NCBI RefSeq assembly: GCF_901709675.1 | Contig: NC_051101.1 | Location: 10,808,501 to 10,872,500, forward strand | Direction: 5' to 3' | Source of the DNA: Syngnathus acus | Taxonomy: Eukaryota; Chordata; Actinopteri; Syngnathiformes; Syngnathidae | DNA length: 64,000 nt | Shown here: in pieces, positions 12,102 to 47,345 of the stretch | How the letters are laid out: every line of letters begins with the position of its first letter | Numbering within the stretch: position 1 is the first letter of the stretch | Notes under the pieces: generated by a model | What the model was told of the DNA's origin: nothing | The model's database searches: none | Seen by the model: the letters and a program-made list of their open reading frames with translations, nothing else | Translations under genes and position numbers: made by a program

Positions 12102-15100
12102 ATGTACGCCTTCTACTCTCTTTTAGTCTACATCTTCTACACTGTCTTCAAGAAAGAGGAGGAGGAAGCCTTGGAGGCATCATGTGGAGCTTCCACAGAT
12201 GTACGTCTAGCCATATCATATTCAGCCTTTGTCAAGTAATTGCATGATGGCTGTGCATGAGTATTAACAAAAACCCGACAATTCGAAACCACAATCTCTT
12301 TCTTGGATATAAACCAGGAGCACAGCGTGTAAATATTGTGATCACATCCCCACCTGACCCTCATTTATCTTACTGTGCTCAGGAGCCAAGACCTGTTTCC
12401 ATGGAAACAGGGAGAAGAGGGAGTAATGGCCACACCCCCAAAATGAAAAAAAAAACCTGTGCTAGGCTTAGTGACTCAAGTAAGTGTTGAAAATAAAAAA
12501 AGTAACGGATATGAATTGTGTGATGTTTACATTCTGATGTGCTCGTCCAGGCAGTAGCAGCGAAAGCGATGTGTCCCTGAGCGATGAAGACGAGCAAGAT
12601 GGCACTGACATCCCAGCTTGCACACCTCTGGCTGCATTTTTATCCTTCAAGCAGGAGACTGACAAGAGGAAGAACTCGCAGGGCCATCTGGAGACATCAG
12701 GAAAGGTAATATGAGCCATTTTTATTTCTATTCATCTTGGTGATCATCAATTTGTGCCCAGTTGGGAGAGTCCCCATTGATGGCCGTCATGTCCCACCTA
12801 CTGAGCTTCCTGGAGCAGTACTCCCACTTCCAGCAGCTGCAGCAGCAGGCCGAGCAGTACCGCGTCCAACTCAAGCGGCACCGGGTGCAGCACCGCCGAC
12901 AGATGAAAGCGTTGCGGGCCTCCTACCGCCGACGCCTCAAGGACAAGAAGAGCATCATTTGTAACCTGGAGGAAGCCGTCGAACAACAACTCAGCCCGCT
13001 GAGTGACGGTGAGGGGGAGGGGGGATTGGATATTTACATGCGGGCTAGAACTAGACAGCGTGGAGCAGATGTGGCTTTTTGACCCGGGAGCAGAAAGGCA
13101 GAAGTAATTCTCAGCTCTGTTAGTCGTGCGTGTATTTATAGTACATGTGAATGATACCACCACAGAGACGAAAGTGTGCGATGTCCATCTCGTGAATATT
13201 GATGATTAGGTGGCAGGACAAGGACGCGGCATCGCTCGTTGAAATCGGTGGGTTAAGTCCAAAACGGTTTGGAAGGTGTTTATGAATAATATCTGAGAGT
13301 TTTTCGCTCCCTTGCAAAATGCATTTACAAGTCTGGCACATGCGAGTTGGCACGTGTTGGACTAAAAATAGCCGCGGCGGCCTGGTGTCCTTGGGTTGTA
13401 AAGCCGTTTGTTTTGTTTATCATGCAACATGCAAGGCCTTAGGGAATGCGCCTTCATACAAAAAATACATTATGCACTCTTTTTTTTTTTTGTGTTTATC
13501 AAGAAATCTCTGCTGTATTGCTCAGTGTGCGTGCAAACTTCTATTTTAATGTTCTTCTGCACAGCTTGACTGCAACATGGTGACGCAGCAAACCTCATTT
13601 AACATTAGCATGGCCTGCACTGGAGATCAGAGTTGACAGAGCCTGTCTGGTCAATCTTGAAGGTGTGATTATTAAGATGCTGCAGGGCCTGCTTTTTCTG
13701 TTCCTTTTAAATTGGATATGGACGAGGTTGTTGTTTCTCCGCTTGAGTGAGGCGACACGCGAGCAGCTTGGAACTACCTGGTGTGTGAAAAAGCTCCAAG
13801 TGCATCCCTGATGTTCATTAATATTGAAGTCTTAAACTAGAGAAATTAATATATAACTATATAATACGTATATCTTTCAATTTCTGCAGTCCACGTCCTC
13901 CTTAGGCTCAATGAAGGCAAATTAAAGGATTCCTATTTCTGGTTGACCTCATTTGAATATGGGTGAGATGTGACAGAAATGATTGGAGCTCATTCCGGTG
14001 CTATTAAAGATGCTAATTGTGTAGTTCCAGGCGAGAGCGGCAGTGATGCGGGGGCTCAAGCGGGAGTTCACAGCTTGGTGGAGTCTCTGTACAACCTGCA
14101 GGGGGAACGTAGCAAGCTCAGAGGAGAACTCCGTCTCCTGCGCTCGCAGCTGGAGCAGAAGGATCGAGACCGACACTCGCGGATACTTGGCTTTCAGCAG
14201 CAGGTAGCGACAGTATGAAAACTTCTCGAAGATCTCAGCGTGTCTAAAATTTGGTTTTCCTGCGCAGATCGACGAGCTTAAAAGTGGAATCGAAGAACGC
14301 GAGGAGGAGCTGTGCAGACTCAAAACCGCCACTGTGAGTGCTATCAAGTGCGGAAACACCGTATGTGTATTCCCCCTGTCCCAATACTTTTGTCCATCAT
14401 TGTCAGGGTGCCACAGATTCCGAAAAGCGAGCGTTGTGTCTTTCGGCGGAGAACGAGACGCTCAAGCAGAGCCTGACTGTCACCCAAGGCCTCCTGCAGC
14501 AGCTCACCACCATCCCTTCCCAGTCCAGCACCATGCTCATCAAGGTGAGACGTGCTCACGTTTATCACGTCTTTTTTTTTTTAATCGTTCCCATCGTCCC
14601 GTTTAGGAAAACGAGAATCTGCGAAGCCGAGTGCAGCAGCTGGAGGCCTCCCTGCAGCAACGCGCCGAGCGGCTGTCGCAGCTGGAGCAGCAGAGCGAAC
14701 AGAGCGAGTGGAGGAGGGGGGAGGAGCTGAGAAGACGGGAGGACAGAGTGAGGGAGCTTCAGCTGGAGTTGGATCGAGAGAGGGGCAAGGAGCCGCTGGT
14801 CAAGGTAACTCGTTTTCGGGATCATGGGTACTTTAGATGCAATTTGAGACAAGTGCAGTTTTTTTTTTCCCCCCCCCCAGTATGTTACCCAGACCGTTGA
14901 AGTGGAATCTCCGGCCACCGTGAAGCAGCTGACCAAAGCCAAACAGAGGAACGAGCTGCTGTCCGAGAAGTTGTCCAACCAGAACGAGCGCTGCAAACAG
15001 CTGGAGGAGCAAATCCGCAAATCGGATGAATACAGCTGTAATCTGCAACACAAGGTACAGCGTATATCTTGATTATTGTATTGTGCGCTGTGTGGTATCA

Positions 15101-17499
15101 TAAAAGAAAACAAACGATATTTTAATCATATCTACGTCCCTTTTCATAGATTGCAGCTTATGAGCGGGAGATCGGACAGCTGAGGGAGGAGCTCCTGAAG
15201 GAGATCGGCCATTTGGAGGAGAGGAAAGAGGAGGCGGTGAAGGCTGCCGCAAATTGTTCGGCTGAACACTTTCAGGACTTGCAGCACCAATTCTTTGGTC
15301 AGTTATATCACGTGCACAAACTTTCCATGACAGCCCATTGAACCGAATTTATTTTCGCCCGCAGGTTTACAGAAACGTTTGACTGCCCTCCCGCCGACTC
15401 TGCGCTGCATGAAAACAGACTACGCCAGCCTGAGGAGCCAAGTTCGGAACTTCTCAGAGTTTTATGGAGCGGCGATTAAGGAGGCAAAGAAACAGGTAAC
15501 TGGCAACCAGTGGCAATGACCTATATTCAATTTAATTTAATCCATGTATCATCATTTATTTTAATTTATTATTAATTATTTATTATATTTATTTTTATTT
15601 ATTATCATAATTTAATCCATTTATCAGTTATTTACTATTCACTACACGATCTATGCATACAGAAAAATAATATTTTTTGTTTGGCAGGTTTCCGCAGCAA
15701 TCTCTGAGATGTCAGAGGCCAACAAAGACCTTCTGGAGAAATACAGAAAGGAGGTTGCACTGCGCAGGAAGTTGCACGAGCAGCTTGTGGAACTCAAAGG
15801 TTTGCAACAATGCAAAATGATGGTTGTCATAGTAGCAGCACTGTCATATTCTGAGTATTGCGCCCCCTAGGCAACATCCGCGTACTGTGCCGCGTAAAGC
15901 CTGTGCTGAAAGAGGACCAACACGAGGAGGGTCAAGCCGTGGTGGTTACCGCCGACCTCGACAACGAGTCCTCTCTGAGCGTGCTGAGTAAAGGGAAGGG
16001 TCGCACTTTTGAACTGGACAAGGTCTTCCATCCTCAGGCTACACAGGAAGAGGTAACACAGCTGAACACCACAAACAAAAATCAAGGAATTGTTTAGAAA
16101 GCTGTGATGTCATCTTTTAGGTCTTTCAAGAGATTGAGCCGCTTGTGACCTCATGCATCGATGGCTACCACGTTTGCATATTTGCGTATGGACAGACTGG
16201 TTCTGGGAAAACATACACAATGGAGGTAACGAATTTTTGGGATATGGAACGTTGCAAATATCCAATATGAGCTCATCATTCGATCAATTCAGGCTGTTTG
16301 TTTTGCTATTTAGGGCAGTGTGGAGAATCCTGGCATCAACCAGAGGGCCCTGAAACATCTCTTTAGCGGAATAGAAGAGCGGAAGGACATGTGGTCCTAC
16401 ATCGTCACCGTCAGCTCTGTGGAGATCTACAACGAGGTGCTAAGGTAGACATACCTCCCGGGGGAAGCGCGAGGATGGGACTCCGACGGTCGGTTAATAA
16501 CACATTTTGACTCTCAGAGATCTTCTGAGTAAAGATGGAGAGAAACTAGACATCAAAATCAACCCGGACGGAACGGGACAGCTGCACGTGCCGGGCCTCA
16601 GGGTCATCGAGGTTAAGAGCTTTCAGCATATCAAGAAGGTAACAGATTTTGGATCTTTAGTATGTTACCAAGGGTGTCAAACTCCAAAACATAGTCGGTC
16701 CCGTAATAATATTACAAATATACAATTTCCTGCTTCTGTGGGCAACATAAAATGATGCAGCAGGCCAGGATCCGGTCCTCAAACCTTGAGTTTGCCACCC
16801 CGGGGGTATTAAAAATACTCAATCTGTTTATGTCCAGATTTTAGCCATGGCCCGCAGGAACAGGATCACATTTGGAACTCAGATGAACCAGCACAGCTCT
16901 CGCTCTCACGCTCTGCTCTGCATCACCGTGCAGGGCACCGACCTCGCCACCGGCTCCAAAACCACCGGTCAGTCGCACAGGCGTCAATATCCTGCTGTCG
17001 AATTGATACGATTTGACATTCTCCCGCCCGATGACATTTCAAAGGTAATTTTCTTTTTCTTGCCCTCAGGCAAGTTGAACCTCGTCGACCTAGCAGGATC
17101 GGAGAGGGTATGGAAGTCTGGCGCGGAAGGTGAAAGGCTGAAGGAGGCTCAGAATATCAACCGCTCCCTGTTGGCCCTCGGGGACGTCATCCAGGCCCTG
17201 AGAGCGCGCCAGACTCACATCCCGTTCAGGAACTCTCGCCTTACGTACTTATTGCAGGACTCGCTGGGTAAAGGCAGCAAGACGGCCATGGTGGTGCAGG
17301 TCAGACTAGCACGGATTTGGAATTCACCAAAAGGGCTTTTGTTGATGAACATGCTTTGCCTTCATTCCCAAAGGTGTCTTCTCTGGAGAGCAACGTAGGC
17401 GAGACACTCTGCTCGCTGAAGTTTGCCCAAAGAGTGTGCAAGGTGGAGCTCGGCCCTGCAGCCAGGAAGATCGAATCCGGCGGCGGCCATTGCGACTGA
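12102..17499 (+). CDS. kifc2: C-terminal-motor kinesin KIFC2
   Basis: A kinesin-14-type minus-end-directed motor, known mainly from neurons. Nineteen exons give 920 residues: 12102-12200, 12383-12479, 12551-12705, 12762-13008, 14031-14203, 14268-14333, 14407-14544, 14607-14804, 14881-15054, 15150-15297, 15365-15495, 15688-15799, 15871-16052, 16121-16225, 16314-16444, 16518-16638, 16838-16967, 17070-17299, 17374-17499. The N-terminus [16 protein letters not shown] is hydrophobic and nearly the same as I recall for human KIFC2, which fixes the start and the name. [20 protein letters not shown] also matches. Long coiled coil follows to about residue 575. The motor has [11 protein letters not shown] (about 580), P-loop GQTGSGKT (about 664), switch I NQHSSRSH (about 775) and switch II DLAGSE (about 808). 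The end is short, after KVELGPA. Exon 2 contains a run of ten A. Confidence 0.95.
16672..16801. mobile_element. Short MITE in kifc2 intron 16
   Basis: The ends 'gggtgtcaaactcc' and, inverted, 'gagtttgccacccc' form terminal inverted repeats around about 100 bp of non-coding sequence. This 'GTGTCAAACTC' terminus is one I recall as common in fish hAT-type miniature elements. A related fragment lies in the loop of the fold-back element near 54415. Confidence 0.55.
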
Positions 17500-18573
17500 G
17501 CCAGTGACTAACTACGCAAACACGGTTACACTCGAGGTTTGTTACCTTTCAATAGCAAACAACGGCTATTTTTTGCTCAAGGGCTGACCAAATCTGTCAC
17601 ATTATTGACACGGACAGAAAAGTGAAGTACCCCTTTGTCATCATCGAGCACATACAGGAATATTTATACCTTCACCCCGAGTGCCAAAGAAACGTCTGCC
17701 TCCCTCCACGGTATTATGCTTCCTTGAGCCACTGTTCTCTCACTTTCCTTTAGAAAAAAAATAATAAAAAATAGCCATCCAGGATCTTCCCACCAATCGT
17801 CAGCATTTAGAGCAGCATCGGCATTTTATTAGACTCCCACAAATGTTATCTTGTGATGTTTTGGCTGATATTTTCCCCAATGTAGTAGATAGTCCAACAT
17901 GTTACGTAATGACACTTAATTCACATATTGGGTTATTTATCTGATGGGAGTGACTGAATGCTTTGCTTCTCTTTAGAGCCTTATTTTTTTGCCTTTTAGC
18001 AAAGGCAATGGCAGTCGAGTGTGCAGGTGGCCTTGTATTGTTGTGATTAGTGCAAGAGGAGGACGCACTTTATGGTTAGGACGCTGTTATTTCGGAAAAG
18101 GTTGGCAATAGATATCACTAGTGAATGTCGTACCCAAAAAAAAAAAAAAACATCCCCGTTGTTTCTTCATCATTGTTCCAGTATGTCACCCTGAGAATCG
18201 AAGCTCTTTTAATCGATTCACTTGTAGCAAACCATAGTGGTCATTTATTAATTAGAGAGTGATAGCTTTCCTAACAAATGTATTTAAAAAGTGCGTGGAT
18301 GCTGATTGACCCAATAAAACACGGGGTTTTGGAAAACACAAGGTGTAGTTTACTTTCATTTAAAACGTATTACAACCGCAAATATGAAAGGTTCAGCCAG
18401 GCTGTTTACATTTTAACCACATATACAGATTGTACAATTGTATTAGCATGATACAAAAAAAAACAAAAAACACGCAGGGCAAGTCTGGACAAAGTTTCCA
18501 GCTGTGACAAACAATCCAAAGAATTGGCCCCCTTCCTTGATATTCACATTTTCCACCGTGGCTTATCTTCCAA
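17500..18573. other. Overlapping 3' ends of kifc2 and ccdc12
   Basis: The convergent spacer is 1.07 kb with no coding potential. A plus-strand AATAAA lies at 18313. Minus-strand signals (TTTATT on the plus strand) lie near 17826 and 18243. If used, the two 3'UTRs overlap by about 0.1-0.5 kb. Confidence 0.5.
18313..18318 (+). terminator. Candidate kifc2 poly(A) signal
   Basis: An AATAAA is followed by 'acacggggttttggaaaaca' and a GT-rich stretch. It lies 0.8 kb after the kifc2 stop. An A-rich AATAAAAAAT near 17760 is an alternative. Confidence 0.35.
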
Positions 18574-21433
18574 TCAGTCCGAGTCTTCCTGTTCTGCTTG
18601 TACCGCTCCCACCACACCAGCCAACTCCTCCTCGCTGCCTCGCAAACGATCGCCTGAACACCATAAGCAGATAAAAATGAATATTTCAAAACGTCTTGAA
18701 CAAAAAGAGGAGTGACAACAATACTAACGAATCAGTTCAGCGATGGCCCTTTGTGTTCTCCTTGACAGCTTCTCCAGTTTCTTTGCCACATCCCGCTTGA
18801 GATCCCTTGAGACAAAAATACACCGTTAGTCACAGGTAACTTTTAATTCACACCGAAGAAAAACTTCTTACCAGTCTGGTTTCCTTGGAGCCAAGTTAGC
18901 CAAATCCTGTGAAAATCAAATTCAACACAATCTGAAAAACTATTTGTGCTTCAGCAATGAAATGAAAAAATGACAACGCACCACTTCTTCAATGATGGGC
19001 TCGGGATTGGCTGCGTTTAACTGGTCTTTGACTTTATCCTCCACTGGAAACCAAGAAATCTCTGTCACAGTTGGACCTTACTTAAATCTAGAAAAAAAAA
19101 AAAGAAGACTTTGCACAAACCTGATGCCGGTTTGGCTTTGGGGACCTGCCTCTCTTTTAGCACGTCATCCTCTGGAGTATAGTTTCTCAACTTCAGGTCC
19201 CTTAGCAGAATCAGAGACAGCTTCAAGTAAATACAGATCGCCATCATTTTTATTTTCGTGAAATTTGGCTCAATAACTTGGCTTTGAACATACAAGTGTA
19301 TCTAACCTTCCAGTAGGGGGTGCTATTGGCTTTAGTGACATTAAAAAAAAGACCATCTGCATCCCTGTGTGGGCCTGTTGATTGACTGGAAGCTGGGGAA
19401 TAAAGTCGCCCTTTTTTCCCCTCCCTGTGAACCCGTCCAGTTAACACGTCCCACCTGCTCCCGGCCACAGACAACAACCGGCCCAAGGAATGCCGTCCTT
19501 GACATTTTAATTACTTTCATCATGTCTCTTCATCGAGGAATTCTTGGCAGACTCAGCTCGACGACCACACAGGGTCCGAGGGTAAACTGTCGCATGGCCG
19601 TGTGGGGAACAAGAGGAGAGTTCTCTGAGCTTGTGAGCAAGCTAGCGAGGGCACGTAGTTGACCCCCCCCCCCCCCCAACCCCCCTTTGCAGCCAACAGA
19701 TGCGTGCCTTGTATGGCTATAGGCAGGGATGCTGGTCATGTTCGCCACTCTTACTTTTCTCCTTGCATCTTAAGTCTTTAACGAAGAGGCGACGTGAGTA
19801 AAAACACAGGTCCGCTTGTTTGCCGTTGCTGGAATTTACCTTGTGGTTAATATAATCTACACATAACCTTTTTTTTTTTTTTTTTTGCAACCAACACGTG
19901 TGACTCTTCAAGCTTGAGTTGAGCAAAGTGATCCCTCATTAAATTTTCAAGACATGATACATAAGACACACTATCCAAAATGGGTGTCTTGGATTGCAAA
20001 AAGCGATACATTTAGCGAGATGATTTTATTTTCTGCCTTTGCTTATTGTCATTCTCTTGTGAGAAATGACTTCAGTCGGACCGGAGGAAATACAGAGGGC
20101 GCTCCCTTGGTGTCGTCAGCTCGCAGTCATTAAATATAAACAATGGAAAAGGTCTTGCAGGACAGGAAAGATGGCTGCTTGCTTGTGCATACCAAATGAC
20201 GCCAAGCTGCAGGATATTTGAGCTGCTCACAACACGAGGATGTGATGCTAGCCAGAGTTCAATGTGTCACCAATAATTGGTGTTGAGATGAGCTGCGGAT
20301 AAACGTTACTTCAGATCCGTGTGACTTCTGTGCAACGTGGCCACGAAAGAAATAATAGGTCAAGACCGCCAAAGACGCAAAAAAAATATGTACGACGAAC
20401 TAACTTGTGTCTCTGCTCCGGTTCTTCCTCTTCCAATGAAGCTTTTTTATGCTCTGGCTCACCATCTTCCTCTTCTCGCCCCTGTTGGAATAAAACAATA
20501 GCCTAAGGGCTACCGAACTGAATCGCGTTTGCAGCAGATTTTTTAATCGACCACAATCACGAGTTGCAACAAAGTCAACAAATAACAAGCTTGCACAAAT
20601 CCTGGGGAAAAAGACAAACTGTTACAAAGGATATCAAATCCCACCCAAGGTGCATTTTCCTGAAGACGCTTCCTGTCCGCATGCTACAACAATTCATAGC
20701 TCTGACTCATTCTTGAGGGAGTACAAAAAGGGAAGCAAAGAATGTCAACATGCTCCATCAAACTTGGCTGGCCATGTCAATTTCTTTCCATTTTGTGCCT
20801 CCTCAGTGGCATCTCCTGTGACCAGTTAAAAAGCTTCACTACAATATATTAAAGCACTTAACACTGACAACTAGTATAGTCAAAAACATTGTTGTCTGCA
20901 AAATTTGCACAAATTGCATTAATCATATTTGAATAACTGACAGATTGCCCATACTCGGAAGTGTATGTTGAGGTCAAACAATAGGTGCAGTTCTGTTTTA
21001 TTGTCGTGCTAATCTGCTAATACATCCTCTTTATTTTTCAAAAAACAAGGCGGATATGGAACTACTCGTCGAGCCGATGACGTCACGCCTAGCATCAATG
21101 CTAAATCTTACAACTAACAGCAAAGACGAATCGCAGCAAATTCGCAGCGTGCATCATGATAATATTTCATAAATATTACTCTTGTACGTTATTTATTGCG
21201 ACATAAAAGTCCAGGAATAGTTATATGACCGGTTAGCACTCAAACACTTGATAGCTACAGGCTAACAATGCTAAACATACATTTACAAGAAACCATCGTC
21301 TATTTCTGAGCACTAACAATGTGTCTATCCGACTTATATCTGTACTTACGTGGAATTGTTTATCCCTCAACGCTTTCAATCTCTCTTTTCGCTTCAGGGC
21401 TTGTTCCTGGAGGGACCCGATATTTTTGTCCAT
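18574..21433 (-). CDS. ccdc12: Coiled-coil domain-containing protein 12
   Basis: CCDC12 is a small nuclear protein found in activated spliceosomes. Seven exons on the minus strand (21433-21350, 20481-20405, 19200-19121, 19043-18982, 18906-18872, 18805-18729, 18653-18574) give 164 residues, against about 166 recalled for human. Motifs: ALKRKERLKALRDKQ near the start, an acidic stretch, LRNYTPEDDVLKERQVPKAK, DQLNAANPEPIIEEVDLANL, APRKPDWDLKRDVAKKLEKL and QRAIAELIRDRL, ending QEDSD. Every junction is GT-AG and in frame. It is divergent from nbeal2, 1.4 kb apart, the same pairing as in the human 3p21.31 block. The start is the only in-frame ATG before the conserved ALKRKERLKAL segment in this exon. 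Confidence 0.95.
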
Positions 21434-22417
21434 GTTTAGCCCCTCACACGCCGCTCCGTAGTTTGGTAATCTATTACAAACCCTACGTTAGGTTAGTGTA
21501 ATCAACTGACGAGCAATCGATTGCATCGACCTGCTGCGCCTTCTTTTTATTTAAATTAATAGCAACAACATAGCCAACATAGCATAAATAGTAGTGCAGA
21601 TAGATAGCAATAATAATAATAATTAATAATAATAATAAAAACTTAGATTTATATAGGGCACGTCGAGGCTAACAATTTCTCATGGGGCTCATTAAAATCT
21701 ATGTGTGTGTCTGCGTGTGCATGTGTCTGACTGTGTTTGTAGTGACATAACAAAATGTATGTTTTGGTGAACAGAAGGTGCTTAAAAAACAGCATGTATA
21801 TTGTTGGATTTGTTGACCGCTTTGATTGATTCAACTCTTTGCATCCCATAATGTAAATAACAAGAGCCACAGAGTGGCGCTTTCCATCGTCTGGAATGTA
21901 GGCCATCAGCATGGAAGTACAGTTGATCCGGTCTTCACCAGTTCCTTCCACAGGTAATAGAGTGAGAGTGTCGTCACTCAAACTTAGGTAGGGTTAAAGT
22001 TCAAAATAACAAACTGTCACCTGTTTGCAAATTTAGTTGCTGTCCCAGGTATCTGTTTAATTATTGATCAAAATAGCACCTGCTTCCTGATTAATTTATC
22101 ACCCACTAGAGTAAAAATATGCTATGTTCACACCACATAGATTGAAATGAGATTATGACTCAACAGTGGCATTTGTTGTCTTTGAAGGCGTCTCAATTAC
22201 TCAAATGGACAGGCTGATAAGAAAGAGATAATCTTTGTCCTGATGCGTCCCCCCCTCATCAGTTTGTGGAAAAAATAGGAACATATTTTTACTTCTTATT
22301 TTTACTTCCCGATTCCCACAACAGCTGTCACCATATGATCTGGTGATCACTTAGGTCGGGATTTTAGCTTTGGTTCTGGTCGGGGTTTGAGCTTTGGTTC
22401 TGCCCGCTTCCGTGGGA

Positions 22418-22499
<82 letters not shown>

Positions 22500-22863
22500 C
22501 CCCAACTCGGAAGCAGCCACTGTGCGATCGCTCGCTTCTTATGGGTGTTCCTCTCCACGCTTTATATTTCCTAGTTCGACATTATTCTCACAGTGCCACT
22601 TTGAGAAGAACTCGTGATAGGTTTTTATAACCCAACCGCCCGCCTGCACTTTTTTTTTTTTTTTTTTTTCTTTTGCGGAATAATGAATTGAGGGCAAATG
22701 TGGCAGGAATGGTTGACGGCAGGAGCGCGCCGCGTCCTGCTCCCGTGTGTTGGGAACGGTTTGAAGCAGCTCCGGCTTCGCTTTTGACCATGTTGGTCTC
22801 TCCTTGGAGTTTTTAATTAAACGCAAACAGGAGTCAATGAGCAACCAGGAGCTTGGAGGAGCA
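21434..22863. promoter_or_regulatory. Divergent ccdc12/nbeal2 spacer
   Basis: The 1.43 kb between the two start codons holds both promoters. No clear TATA box is seen. It contains an AAT-rich run at about 21609-21640, a 76-bp (TC)n tract at 22422-22497 and a 23-base poly-T near 22650. The GC-richer block 22700-22863 directly before the nbeal2 ATG is the likeliest 5'UTR. An in-frame ATG at 22837 could add nine residues to NBEAL2. Confidence 0.45.
22422..22497. repeat. (TC)n microsatellite, about 38 units
   Basis: An uninterrupted TC/GA dinucleotide tract of about 76 bp, 367 bases upstream of the nbeal2 start, followed by a run of C. It is probably length-polymorphic. On the opposite strand it is a GAGA tract. 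Confidence 0.97.
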
Positions 22864-46526
<23,663 letters not shown>

Positions 46527-47136
46527 GAGCGATTCGCCACCCACACGCTTATTATGGCTTTCTTTTCACAAGCCTGGGAACTTCTAAGACCAACGGAACA
46601 CTCAGCACTTTTTTTTCCTTTTGTTTTTGTTTTCTAATCCGGGAAGAATTTTTGTATTGATTGTGGACTAGAGTCTGTTTTTAATCAGCATCATTCCAAA
46701 GAGTGGCCTTGTTTTTGAAGAGACAGTAAAGCTTGGTGTTTAAGCTTGAAAACTGCTGTCAGACTGTACAAACATTTCAGGAATGAGATACACACAAACA
46801 TGTACACACCACTTTTTTTTCTTTTTTTTTCCCCCATTTGCTGTGCCAATGCTTCTTAAAAACTCCTGCAAACTTGAAAACCTTTCGAGAGCTGCTTCAT
46901 GCAATACCGGACGGGGAATGTCGCCGCAGTGCCCTAGCAAATAACCCTTGCTGTGTCTAAAACTGTAATACTGTTACATTTGAAGCACAAAATTGCTTTC
47001 ATGGTCAAGAAAGTTTATGTCGTTGATGTTGATTGATTGTCATGTTGATGAATGTCGCTCTTTTTTTTTTTTTTTTTAACCCAATATGCACTATTATTTC
47101 AGGATGACTTCATTTGACCTTCTTGAAATTTTATTT

Positions 47137-47345
47137 TAAGATATCGCGAAGGTTGCCGATACCAGCCACTGATACTTCAGTCAAAAAATCGGACATTCTT
47201 TCGTAGCAGTTTGACACATCAGTGAATCTTTATTCAGAAAAAAAATGCCTTTGCTCATATTTAAATACAATTTTATAAATCAAAAATTACAATTATGGGT
47301 ACTCAATATCATCGAGTACTTAAATCATTTTGATCTGGAAAAAAA
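47137..47345. repeat. Dispersed 'gataccgat' repeat, copy 2
   Basis: It contains 'aggttgccgataccagccac', 'tgatacttcag' and 'tactcaatatcatcgagtac'. It aligns in order with 57965-58160 (ggctgccgataccagtcacc, gatactt, tactcagtatcgacgagt) and partly with 2962-3180. Non-coding; edges approximate. Confidence 0.5.

Noticed and set aside
22364-22630. Three frames of alternating Ser-Leu or Arg-Glu
   Set aside because: Translations of the TC microsatellite.
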